Below, in pieces: positions 21,864-31,880 of a stretch of DNA of 64,000 nt. The position numbers were made by a program, and so were the translations under genes. Under the pieces are notes generated by a model. That model was not told the origin of the DNA and ran no database searches. It saw only the letters and a program-made list of their open reading frames with translations. Within the stretch, counting starts at the first letter, position 1. Every line of letters begins with the position of its first letter. This DNA comes from Magnaporthiopsis rhizophila. Its lineage: Eukaryota > Ascomycota > Sordariomycetes > Magnaporthales > Magnaporthaceae. The DNA lies in NCBI GenBank assembly GCA_003049465.1, contig PYSS01000043.1, positions 1 to 64,000 of the forward strand, given 5' to 3'.

Positions 21864-22993
21864 ATTATTTGCTCTCTGTTTCCTTGACTTCACGGATGGA
21901 TGGAATACTTTCCTATGCACGCGATGGTTTGGCCTGAGGTCCGAGTAACCTAGTAGCATAGACTTTTTTTCTTTCACTGTATTGTTTGAGGTTGGACATG
22001 GAATTTCCACCAACGACATTGAAGTTTCCTGGCTGGGATGTCCTTTTTTGCTCTGCATTCTCTCCGCTCGCCTGTTTGCTGGTTTGGTTTTAGAGTTACA
22101 TACACCAACGTCCGGGCCAGTAGCTAGGTACTCGATTACAGGTATGCTCTAGGGTATCTCAGGTACCCTGATGTGTATTTAGCGTAAGAAACAAAAGTAG
22201 TGCGTGATGAACAGAATCGCGATATTTTGAACCACCTGAGGCAGCTTGTGGTTTTCTTCTCTGCCAAGAAGGGTCCTTTCCTGAACAGGGTATAGCTTCG
22301 GCGACACGGGGTTTGTTCATGTCTGCACATGCGGAGAACTTAGTCAGCCCTGGTGGATTTTAGAGCCACGATGTCGGGACGAGGACGGCGGCTCGGCGAA
22401 TCTAAAGGACTTGAGCTCTCAATAGTAGGCAGATATCTAGGCATGCAGGTTTACGTGTGGGTTCAGGTAAGCACTGACGGCTGCTTGCTAGAGACGCCGA
22501 TGATGATAGTATAGTGTAAGGTTGACAAATGCCCTCTTTCAGATGCTGCTCAGTCAGCATAACTTGAGCACCACATCAAGTGGAGCACACTATCGAAGTT
22601 CCCCGCATCGATGACGAAGTTCCGCAAGCCGTGGTTTCATCGAGCTCGTGCTCACTTGCAGCTTCTTTGGACCTCCTGCAGAACCCCACAGCAAGCTTGG
22701 CCTATGCTGGAACGGGAGAGGCACGGTCTTTGATATCCTACAAATACAGAGCGAGCTCCGGTGCATTCCAGCTGCGTGTATCTGGAAGCTCCTCGTTTGC
22801 TATTCGTTGCCCTCTGTCACAAGAAAACTTGATGAGCCTGTCTATATTCGGCGGTTTTTGCAGACCTCAACAGATACTCGGAGCGGGCAGAGTTGGATAT
22901 CGGTTCTTGTCCATCGCGCCTCTGCCAGATAATCCCACACAAAACCACGCACACGGGCGTTCCCTGCTCTCAACAGTGAAAACTCATGTCAGA
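21864..22993. other. intergenic region
   Basis: About 1.1 kb between UBA1 and the next plus-strand gene. Nothing recognisable is seen beyond an AT-rich UBA1 3' flank and the promoter region of the glutathione transferase gene. Confidence 0.4.
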
Positions 22994-24368
22994 ATGGTGC
23001 GTGTGTGAATTTACAAGGCCCCCTTTTTTTCCATCTGGTAAGAAATGTGACTTGCTGAATCAGGGCTAACCGAACTGTTTATACGGTTGTTCTTCCTTAC
23101 CCAACAGACTTCTTCAGCTGGCAAGATCACGGACTGGGTGAAGCCCGGCGACCAATCGGGCGAGTTCAAGCGGCAGGTGTCGTCGTTCCGCAACTTCATC
23201 TCGCGCGAGCCCGGCGCGCGGTTCCCGCCGGAAAAGGGGCGGTACCACCTCTACGTCAGCTACGCGTGCCCCTGGGCGACGCGGGCGCTGATCGCGCGCA
23301 AGCTCAAGGGCCTCGAGGACTACGTCTCCTTCTCGTCGGTGCACTGGCACCTGGGCGAGCAAGGCTGGCGGTTCGCGACCGCGGACGACGCCGACGCTGA
23401 GGGCGAGAACGTGGTGCCGGCCCCCGTCGAGGAGCACAAGGGGTTCACGCACCTGCGCCAGGTCTACTTCCAGGTCGAGCCGGGCTACGAGGGCCGGTTC
23501 ACGGTGCCGGTGCTGTACGACAAGGTGGCAAAGACCATCGTCAGCAACGAGAGCTCCGAGATCCTCCGCTTCTTCGGCACCGAGTTCGACCACCTGCTCG
23601 AGGACAAGTACAAAAATGTCGTCTTGTACCCGAAGGCTCTGCGGAAGGAGATTGACGAGACGCACGAGGTGAGAAGAGGTGGAGTGCTGGTTGAGCCACG
23701 AAGGTTTCCACTTGTCTAACTAACGCCCCGTGTGTTTTATTGTACTCCATAGTGGACCTACGACAAGATCAACAACGGCGTTTACAAGTCTGGCTTCGCC
23801 ACCACCCAAGAAGCATACGACAGGAACGTCGTTGCCCTCTTTGAGGCCCTCGACCGGGCCGAGAAGCACTTTGCCACGACCGAGGGTCCGTTTTGGTTCG
23901 GCAAGGAGATTACCGAGGTCGACGTCAGGCTGTGAGTTCCCGGGAATCCGTCGTCCTTACCTAGGTATATACGGGCATATACTGACGTTGTGTTTTGTTG
24001 CGCCAAAGATTCCCGACCCTAATCCGGTTCGATGTAAGTCACCACATACCTCCCTACGCTGATGTGCATAGCATTGGGCGTAGTCGCTAACTCGTGTCCC
24101 CGCGCAGCCTGTCTATGTCCAGCACTTCAAGTGCAACATCCGCGACATCCGCTCCGGCTACCCTCACCTACACAAGTACATTCGCCACCTGTACTGGAAC
24201 GTGCCCGCCTTCAAGGACACGGCCAACTTCCTGCACATCAAGAACCACTACACAAAGAGCCACAAGCAGATCAACCCCTTCAGCATCTGCCCCGTTGGGC
24301 CCCTGCCCGACATCCTGCCGCTCGACGAGGAGGTGCCTGCGGTTAAAGGTGCCGATGGCTCTGCTTGA
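22994..24368 (+). CDS. ECM4: glutathionyl-hydroquinone reductase (xi-class glutathione transferase)
   Basis: This enzyme reduces glutathionyl-hydroquinones and related conjugates using a catalytic cysteine. I assemble five exons: 22994-22996 (the ATG alone), 23108-23668, 23753-23931, 24009-24033 and 24108-24368. All phases agree and introns have CTAAC-type branch sites. The protein begins MTSSAGKITDWVKPGDQSGE; the thioredoxin-fold motif is YHLYVSYACPWATR with the CPWA catalytic centre. It is followed by the family VHWHLGEQGWRF and FTVPVLYDK segments and SNESSEILRFF for glutathione binding. The helical C-terminal domain has NNGVYKSGFATTQEAYD, FPTLIRFDPVYVQHFKCN and IKNHYTKSHKQINP, all typical of Ecm4/YqjG proteins. 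A cytosolic location is likely because no targeting signal is seen. The start-codon-only exon has a GTGCGT donor; the 25-base exon 4 has strong sites on both sides. Confidence 0.9.
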
Positions 24369-24874
24369 GGGGCCTGGAGGAGGTGATCTACGAACACGGG
24401 ACGGCTGTATGGTCTGCTGATGGAAGAATAACGAATGCTTGATGCTTGGCATGATTGATCTACCGAGAATGGAAATTCACAGGTGAAGTTTTGGCAGGGT
24501 TGATAAAACGATCCCGGTTTACTAGTCAAGTCACGAATGTAACCTGCTAGTAGTAGCTCGTATCATGCGTTACTGGATTTGTAAATTTCCATCTTGATTC
24601 CGTGATTAGATATTTACAGAGAGGAAACCAAACGAGGTATCATGTTTTTTTATCCTTTCTCCTAAATAGAATTCAGGGGCTCATCCTATAATAAACAATG
24701 TCCTGCCCCTTTCCCCAGTATGGGTCGATTATAAGCCATCATTGTTGGAGTAATAGTAAATAGAGATGACCACATAGCGATGTCGGCGTGATAGTAATAA
24801 AATAGACGAAAAGCAAAAACGTTGGTCATAATGATCCGGGGAAGAAGGATCTGAGTCAACTCTCCCCGGTCGCG
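24369..24874. other. intergenic region between convergent genes
   Basis: About 500 bp of AT-rich sequence between two stop codons facing each other; probable 3' UTRs. No gene seen. Confidence 0.45.
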
Positions 24875-26464
24875 CTAGGTCCGGCGCTCGATCCTCGACT
24901 CCCTCAAGAAACTCGGGACCGCGCCAGCGTCCGAGCTATATTGCGACAGCCCGTTGGTGCCGTCGCTGAGCGTCATCCTGCCATTCCTCACCTCGTACCT
25001 GGGCGTCTGGAACGGCGGCGGCGGCGGTATGGCTGGTACCGGGTCGGGTCGCGAACCGGCCGCGAGCCCGTCCCGACTGATGCTGCTTCTGCTGCTCCGG
25101 ATGCTCCGGGTGGCGCTGCCGCGTCGGGCGCCCACGCCGCCCGCTGCCGCTCCCTGCTCCGCATCGCGCAGCCACTCTTCGTCGCCGCCGCCGCCCTTGG
25201 CGCCGCTCGCGCCCCTGCCGACGCCACTGCCGTCGCTCTTGCCCCGGATCCAGCCGCGCCGGCGGCCCCATATGAACAACACTACGGCGATGAGCACGAC
25301 GGCCCCGACGCCGCCGATCACGGGGCCGGCGACCCAGGCCTGAGAGCCGGTGGCGCCGGCAGCCGATTCCTCGGCGGGCGCTGCGCTGCTGCCGGCGCCC
25401 GCTGCTGGTGTCTGCACCGGGGACCCGCGTGTCGATGTTGCAAAGGTGGCCGAGAGTGTGCCGGGCGCCGTCACGGACTGCGGCAGCCCACGGGCGGTCG
25501 TAGCGGGGCGGGACGCTCGAGCTGGCGGTGCTGACGGTCCCGCGGGCGCAGCTGGGTTCAGGGCAGTGGGGAGGGACTGAGCCGAAGAAACAGACGTGGA
25601 GCTGCGTGGGACCGGCACGAGCACCGCGCCCTGCCCGCTGCCGCTGCCGGCCGCCGGCGATGACGAGGCCGGAGGAGCGGGGTTTGCAGGCTGCGCAGGC
25701 GGACCGCCGCCACCACCGCGGTTGATCATGGCCGTGTCGATGTCTTGGACGCCGACGAGGTCCGCGACGGTGTTTTTCAGGTAGCAGTTGTTGAATCCGT
25801 TCTTCATGTTCCAGTCGTACGAGACGGCAACGCAAGCGCTAGATCGGGCGCAAAGCTCTGCGCAGTCGAAAAAGGTGGCCGTGTGCTGCTGGAGGAGGTC
25901 GCCGCCGTCGAGGACCTTGCCGCACGCTAAGTCGAAGCGCTTGGAGCCTGCCGCAGGGCTGGTCTGCATCGAGGAACCCAGAGTGCCGCAGCGTGAGTCG
26001 ATGCTGGTGGGGAAGATGGCGAGGGCGGAGTCGAAATTGTTGGATGGCCTCGACGTCTGGGCGACGTTGGCGTTGGCGCGTTGGCGGCAGGTCTTGCCGT
26101 CAAACGAAACACCGTCGCAGCGTGGATGTGTTGACGCACAGCTGTCGACACATGCGATAAAGCTGGACATGGGCATCTCGCTGAGGACATCGCCGCCGAT
26201 GTTGAGGCCGCACTGTAGCGTGAAGGACTGGCTCGTGCCGATAGTCGTGCCGTTGGCCGCAGGACAGGGTGATGTGTCTCCCTTCTGGCCGTCGTTGTTG
26301 CCTCCGCCCCCTCTGCCACCCCTTGGGTCGCCGCCTGGGCCTCCAGCACCTGGTCCTCCTCCATCCCTCGGACCTGGTTCTCCTGGTCCTGGACCTCCGC
26401 CACCACCTGGGCCTCTGCCACCGCCTGGCCCTCCTCCTCCACCATTGGACCGGTTGTCGCTCAT
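24875..26464 (-). CDS. Apple/PAN-like single-pass membrane protein
   Basis: A 529-residue single-exon gene with no precise functional assignment. Residues 1-60 are almost entirely Gly, Pro, Asp and Arg. Two Cys-containing modules follow, at roughly 65-150 (LQCGLNIGGDVLSEMP, CVDSCASTHPRCDGVSFDGK) and 160-245 (FDLACGKVLDGGDLLQQ, CAELCARSSACVAVSYDW). These have the CxxxC...C spacing and order of Apple/PAN domains, which bind protein or sugar at the cell surface. A Ser/Pro/Ala linker of about 120 residues, probably O-glycosylated, leads to one membrane segment (VAGPVIGGVGAVVLIAVVLF) and a basic GRRRGWIRGK stop-transfer. A cytosolic tail of about 120 residues with Arg/Ser clusters follows. The layout resembles a wall sensor, but no N-terminal signal peptide is visible, which is unusual for an extracellular Cys-rich part. 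An upstream signal exon was looked for and not found. Confidence 0.75.
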   Translation of the reverse strand: MSDNRSNGGGGGPGGGRGPGGGGGPGPGEPGPRDGGGPGAGGPGGDPRGGRGGGGNNDGQKGDTSPCPAANGTTIGTSQSFTLQCGLNIGGDVLSEMPMSSFIACVDSCASTHPRCDGVSFDGKTCRQRANANVAQTSRPSNNFDSALAIFPTSIDSRCGTLGSSMQTSPAAGSKRFDLACGKVLDGGDLLQQHTATFFDCAELCARSSACVAVSYDWNMKNGFNNCYLKNTVADLVGVQDIDTAMINRGGGGGPPAQPANPAPPASSSPAAGSGSGQGAVLVPVPRSSTSVSSAQSLPTALNPAAPAGPSAPPARASRPATTARGLPQSVTAPGTLSATFATSTRGSPVQTPAAGAGSSAAPAEESAAGATGSQAWVAGPVIGGVGAVVLIAVVLFIWGRRRGWIRGKSDGSGVGRGASGAKGGGGDEEWLRDAEQGAAAGGVGARRGSATRSIRSSRSSISRDGLAAGSRPDPVPAIPPPPPFQTPRYEVRNGRMTLSDGTNGLSQYSSDAGAVPSFLRESRIERRT

Positions 26465-28497
26465 GACTTCGCTTTGTTTGGGCTTGTCGAGTACAGATCG
26501 GAGACGTGAAAGGTGCTTGTTTATTAGGTGCTGTTTGTAGTTAAACCCAGGGATGCAAAAGTACGTGAGACGAAAACGACCCTCGTTTTCCGGAAACGAC
26601 TGGTAGGATTAGGAAATTAGAAGAGAATAGTGGCATGAAAGAAAACGAGATCCCATGTATAATCAGGATGCCAGCCCGGTCAACAGGCGTGATTATACGG
26701 TGAACGGAAAGCGAAGCGGAAGGAAGAGAGCGCCATATTGGTGATGGGGCAACCACCAGCAACGAGAAGGAGAGTGAGTGCTGGGTGCAAGGTAGTCTGC
26801 ATGCAGCCTTGGCCAGCCCGTGAAGAGAAGAGGAGGAGAGGGCAAAGAAAAGGCGGCTGGCACATGAAGAAAAGAAACGTTGTCGGCCAGGACGCAGGCA
26901 CTACACCACTGCGGGCAGGGCTCCCGGAGCCGGTCTGCTATAGTGACCGCGGTGGGCCGTTGTCTGCCAAAGCATGACGATGTTTACCTAATTAGTCCCT
27001 GGCATGGCAGGTCTCGGTGGCAGGCGTGAGGTTCCAGCCGTGGACTTCCCCCGGCGCATTTCCCCGGACCTCTTGTCTCGAGACCTCGCAGCCCAGGGCT
27101 CAGGCTGGCCTGCAGCGGGCGCTGGGCGCGTGGTGGATAAATAGCGAACATGAGACGTCGAGATCAAGATTGACGGTTTCTGATGCCGTCGATCAGCCCC
27201 CTTTGGCCTGGAAGCGGTAATCATAGGGTTGTTTATCCAATGCGGCTGGGCTTGGCCCTTCCGAATGTGGGAAATGTGGACCACCTCCTGAGTTTACCAT
27301 AGGCGACTTCGCTCGATGGGAGCACGAGGGGCGCACAGTCCACCCGACGTTGCACTGTCTCCTCCCGCACGTCCCCTGACTGGTGCGGGCTGAACAGTGG
27401 GTTTCTAGCCGAAGTCGTCTGGTAGCTTAATTCAGCCTCCTTCTTCCCGAATGCAACGCCCTGAAGCCATCCCGCTCTTGCCACAATGGATCCCGGGATT
27501 GAAGAACGTGAACTTGTCGCCAGCCCGTATTTTCAAACTGCCGGTCAGGAACGATCCAAGTTTCTTCCCACCTACGCCCATCTGTGTAAAACCACCGACC
27601 CTGGCGGTCAGCATGAGGCGACGAAGATTTAGCCGAACGCCTGCCACACAAACGCATGAAAACCAGCGCCCAGCTGAGAGGGGTCGTGATCCGCCGCCCC
27701 ACAATACCTGCGTGAAAAACAAGAGGAAAGAAGGGACGAACAGTCGAGGACGCCCGAGGAAAAAAAGCATAAAAATCAGGAGACCAGAAGCATAATCCCA
27801 AGACTGCGCGGCGCTTATTTTCCGACGCCATCGAACCAACCACATCGAACCGAGTGTTGGGGCCACGCGCATCCCCTGCATCGCATTGCAAGTTTTCCAA
27901 ACCCCTCAAGGACGCTGGGCTTGCTTCTTTTTCTGGTCGAACTTAGTCGGCACTACGTCGAGCCGAGATATGTGCATGTAGAAACGCAAACTCTGTCTGG
28001 GGACGTCCCTGTGCTGCCAGCGTCTTTGGGTGGTGACGTCGCGGCATGGACCTGGGTGGTGTTACTTTTGAGGAAACCAACTCGTTCCGTTTCCCACACT
28101 TTGGCAGCATATGACAGCCTCCCTTCCTCTGACAACATGCTCAGGGATGCGGGAGCTGCCACGGCGGTTGATGTGCTGTGAAACAGAGTCATGGCGGGTG
28201 TTCTTCTTCCTGAGAGCAGATCCCGGTACCGCGGCGGACGATTCACAGGCCCTTGTCCATCATATAACCATGCAATATGGCAAACAACGAGATCTGTAAA
28301 GATACGTATCTTGATTGAACTCGTGTAGTTATTCAAGAAACAAGACGCTGCAAGAACACACGAGTATCCAAAAGAAGGGCAGTAAAAATATAAGGGAAAA
28401 AAGACACACTGAATATGAAAACGAAACCTGTGCGACGCCTTTCTGACCCAATGTTACGGTTCAATCTGCATGCACAGGTTTTCCGGCTTTGCTCCTC
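26465..28497. other. 2 kb gene-free region
   Basis: No gene is supported between the Apple-like protein's start and the PQ-loop protein's stop. The frames at 27427-27909 and 27953-28336 (minus) show no domain and no splice continuity. The left part should be the promoter of the Apple-like gene, the right part the 3' flank of the PQ-loop gene. Confidence 0.4.
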
Positions 28498-29625
28498 TCA
28501 CATCGTATAGGATGCGCCGTTCCCAGAGGCCTTCAGCAGAGGCTGCCTTTCAGTCGGGACGTCGGAGTCCGCGGCGGACGACCCCTGGGGCTCGGCCACG
28601 ACGGTGGCCCCGTTCGAAGCCCGCCCTGCCGCCCCGTTTGACGCGATGGTGGGGGCCACTTCGGCGTGGCTTTTGTCGCGTCTGATCTCGTAGTATATGG
28701 CCATGGAGAGCAGGATGCCCTGCATGGAGGCGGTGAGCAGGATGATGCCCCAGGAGCTCCATCCGGCGGGACCGAAACGGGCAAACAGGCTGCTGGCAAA
28801 GAGGAAGCCGCCCGGGGTCTGGATGCACATCATGGGGATGCTCAGGCTGCCGACGTGCTTGAGTCGGTACGTGGTCCAGATCTGGGGCAGGTACTGGACC
28901 CCGGCCAGCGCCGCCGCCGACAGGCCCAAGGTGTTGGCCCAGCCCGCCAGGTGCTGCGGGAAGACGTAGCCGATGACAGCCGTGGTCACGATGACGGCCA
29001 GCCCGTGCAGGAAGCAGACGCACGCCACCGCCACCGCCGTCTGCCACCTCGGCTGCTCCTCGGCCGCGAGGTCTTCTTCATCGGCCGAGACGGTCGCGTT
29101 GTCGTACCGGAAGAATACGAGGAACAGGACGAGACTAGAGTTTGTGTGTGCGTACAAATGCGTTCGGTTAGATTGATTCCGACCAAGGGCGAGAGAGGCA
29201 AGCGGCCAAGACCACGAACATTATGGCAAAGCATATCCATTGGACACCAAGCTGGGCGATCCCCAGCAGGCCGGCGAGGCAGTGGAACGTATCGAGGTCC
29301 TTGCAGCAGGCCACGTCCTGGCGGGACTGGGGTAGGGTGAGGATGTTTGCGAAGCCCGAGGTTGCCGAGGTGACGCCAAGCAGGACGAAGTAGGGCGAGA
29401 TGCCCTCCGAGGTGCCGCGCGAGATGATTCGGTAGTGTTGAGGGAGGTACGAGATGAGCATGCCGATGACGATTATTCTGCAGTGTGGTCACGGCGGCGT
29501 CGGCGTTAGTACACACCGGGAGTTGCTTGTTTAATTGGAGACGCTCACATCGACACGATGAGGTTTATGGCCCCCGGCGACCGGAGCTCGTCGCAGCGGC
29601 TGGACAGGTCCATAGTCGACACCAT
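28498..29625 (-). CDS. PQ-loop repeat membrane protein
   Basis: This is a predicted seven-segment membrane protein of the PQ-loop (MtN3/SWEET/cystinosin) superfamily, whose members move small solutes across vacuolar or other internal membranes. The substrate cannot be told from sequence. Exons are 29625-29549, 29477-29220 and 29134-28498 (GTGAGC and GTTCGT donors, CTAAC branch in the second intron), giving 323 residues. The first PQ motif is in GMLISYLPQHYRIISR (exons 1-2 joined), followed by SEGISPYFVLLGVTSATSGF. The second is in GVQYLPQIWTTYRLKHVGSL, followed by GGFLFASSLFARFGP. Hydrophobic stretches between them fit two three-helix bundles with a linking helix. The C-terminal 60 residues are hydrophilic and end in a PLLKASGNG stretch; PLL-type ends occur as vacuolar dileucine signals. 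Met at 29613 is an alternative start. Confidence 0.85.
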
Positions 29626-30150
29626 TATGGAATCCGTGTTCCGACTGGTGGTAGTGATTGATCCCAAGCCTTGGTGGCTGTTTGCGCGTGCCGTCAGCAG
29701 CCTGACTGACGACGACGACGACGACGACGTCAAGCCAAGCTTCATCCGGCGCGACAAAGCTGCGTCAGGCACCAGCTGCCTCTCAACGTCCAAGCTCCCA
29801 ACACGTGCACTGTGCGGCAGTCCCACTAACCCCCACCCCCAAAGCTGGGCTCCGCGCTAGCGGGTTCCTGCAGGGAAGATCCACTCTGTCGGGACTTTGG
29901 GTTGGGCTCAACTCGACCTGAAAGCAAAGCTTTCGCTGCTTCAAACCAATATCAATGGAACCCCTGGAGTCACATAATCGGATCCTAACGGCTCACCATA
30001 ACTTCCCGTCTACCAAAATCCTGGCATTACTCCGTGTCCTTTCCGCCCGTTGATAGATTGTGCTTCTCCTACCGCCGCTCAGCTATATATGTCTGCCAGC
30101 TGATATCTCAAGACTCCCCGCTGTCCTTGTGCCCAGTTGCACTCTTAGAA
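29626..30150. promoter_or_regulatory. divergent intergenic region
   Basis: About 525 bp between two divergent start codons. A gacgac run at 29706-29732 is present. Both promoters must lie here; no further element is clear. Confidence 0.35.
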
Positions 30151-31668
30151 ATGGAAGCTTCGCCACCACCGCCACCACCACCACCACCAAAGACCCAGCC
30201 CCGACTAAACATCGTCGCTTCGGCAAGTCTAGAGGATGAGCAGCATGGCAGACCTCACCGGACACCATCAAACCGGTCACTTGCTTCACCAGGAATCAGA
30301 CCGTTCTTCAAGAGCCTCGAGTGGTCCGCAGACGGAACAACCGTCATCGCCTCGGCTTGTGATGACCGCATCTGCAGCTACGCCCTCCCGCAGGACCTTC
30401 TGGAGCCGCGGCAGGACCCCTTCGAGCTCTCCCCGCAGGGCGTCTTGACCCTTCCCGAGACTACGAGGGCCATCGCTCCCTGCCCCTACTACTCCTTGGG
30501 TTATCCCTCAGCCCAGACTGTGATGGTCGCCTGCAAGGACCATCCCATCCAGCTTTTCAGCGCCTTCCCGCACGGACTGCAGGAGGAGGAATTGCCTAGC
30601 CACCCCAATTCCGACTGCTCCGACGACAAGGAACAAGAGGAACCCAGAACAAGCGCGCCCTCTCAGCCGTCCCAGCCGCATCATCAAGCCCCACTAGCTT
30701 CCTACAACCTCATCAAGCGCGAGACCGAGGCCTTCATGGTGGTGTCCTCCATCATCTGGCCGGAGCCGGGTACGCACTTCGTTGTCGGCACCAGCAACCT
30801 GATCGCGCACTTCGACGTCTCGAGGACGGGGAGCCACGGCCCCGTCTCGCGCGTTCCCACTATCCCGTCCGCCCGACACATCTCCAAGGGCGGCGGCGTC
30901 GGCATGAAGGGCACCGTGTCCGCCCTCGCCGCCAACCCCCGGCTCGACGCCGGCCTGGTCGCCGCCGGCACCTGGACGCGCTGGGTCGGGCTCTACGACC
31001 TCTCGCGCGCCAACGCCTGCGTTGCCAACTGGAGCTTGCCTCCCGCCAAGAGGGGGAGGACGGCTTGGGGCGCTGGCGGGATCGTGCAGGCCATCTGGTC
31101 GCCCTGCGGCCGCTACCTGGTCCTCAACGAGCGCCGCTCCACCAGCCTGCTCGTCTACGACGTCCGCGTCACTGGCCGTCTGCTGTCCCGCCTTATCGAC
31201 CGCGATGCCGACACCAACCAGCGTCTCGGCTGCGACGTCTTCGCCTCTCCAGTAGCGGCGGGCGCCAATGGTGGCGGTGGCGGCAGGTTTGAGGTCTGGG
31301 CCGGCACGCGCGACGGCCGCGTCCTGGTCTGGGATGCTGTTGGTAGCCGTGCCGGCGACGAAGGCGAGGGCGATGAGTGCTTGTCCTCCCACAGCTGGGA
31401 ATGGCAGACGCACGGTGTCGCGTCGGCTGTTGCGGGCACTGCCTTGCATCCTGGCGGCTCGGTCCTGGCCACCTGCGCGGGGTCATGGGAGGTCGTGGCC
31501 GACGACAGCGACAGCGAGAGTTCGGACACAGATTGCGGAGCCGTCCGGCGCATCAGGAGGCCTCTCATCAGGACACCCGAAGATACCAGTCTGAGGATAT
31601 GGAGCGTCGGGTCAGGGGAGGAGGAGGCATTGGATCGAGACCAAAGTGAAACAGGCACGCAGGAGTGA
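30151..31668 (+). CDS. WD40 protein of the SWT21/WRAP53 type
   Basis: A single-exon WD40 beta-propeller protein. From order and spacing it resembles the WRAP53/TCAB1 and yeast Swt21 group, linked to small nuclear/Cajal-body RNPs and mRNA splicing. The start at 30151 (MEASPPPPPPPPP) is preferred over the in-frame Met at 30034, whose 39 extra residues look like untranslated leader. Visible blades include IRPFFKSLEWSADGTTVIAS, YPSAQTVMVACKDHPIQLFS, SSIIWPEPGTHFVVGTSNLI, VQAIWSPCGRYLVLNERRST and FEVWAGTRDGRVLVWDAV. The first and third match the positions at which Swt21-type propellers contact their target. Two acidic, low-complexity inserts interrupt the propeller: about 40 residues (DCSDDKEQEE) and one near the C-terminus (DDSDSESSDTDCG). 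The group assignment is moderate; WD40 membership is secure. Confidence 0.75.
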   Translation: MEASPPPPPPPPPKTQPRLNIVASASLEDEQHGRPHRTPSNRSLASPGIRPFFKSLEWSADGTTVIASACDDRICSYALPQDLLEPRQDPFELSPQGVLTLPETTRAIAPCPYYSLGYPSAQTVMVACKDHPIQLFSAFPHGLQEEELPSHPNSDCSDDKEQEEPRTSAPSQPSQPHHQAPLASYNLIKRETEAFMVVSSIIWPEPGTHFVVGTSNLIAHFDVSRTGSHGPVSRVPTIPSARHISKGGGVGMKGTVSALAANPRLDAGLVAAGTWTRWVGLYDLSRANACVANWSLPPAKRGRTAWGAGGIVQAIWSPCGRYLVLNERRSTSLLVYDVRVTGRLLSRLIDRDADTNQRLGCDVFASPVAAGANGGGGGRFEVWAGTRDGRVLVWDAVGSRAGDEGEGDECLSSHSWEWQTHGVASAVAGTALHPGGSVLATCAGSWEVVADDSDSESSDTDCGAVRRIRRPLIRTPEDTSLRIWSVGSGEEEALDRDQSETGTQE

Positions 31669-31880
31669 GAAAAGGTTTTGAATAGACCTGTTTAAATCTC
31701 TTTATTCCAGCTCACTCACGCTTTTGTGTGGTCTTTGTTCAAGCAACTACCCAGTATAATAGCCACCAATGTCTTGCAATTTAAATAGCCTACCGGCAAG
31801 AGGTTGCAAATATCCGCCGTCAAATAAGCCGCAAACTGAGCAAGATGGGAGGATCGTCAATAAATCTCCCGCGTCCATCT

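Noticed and set aside
27427..27909. Minus-strand frame of 160 codons between the Apple-like and PQ-loop genes
   Set aside because: A second overlapping frame of similar length exists on the same strand and neither shows a domain; the region is best read as non-coding.
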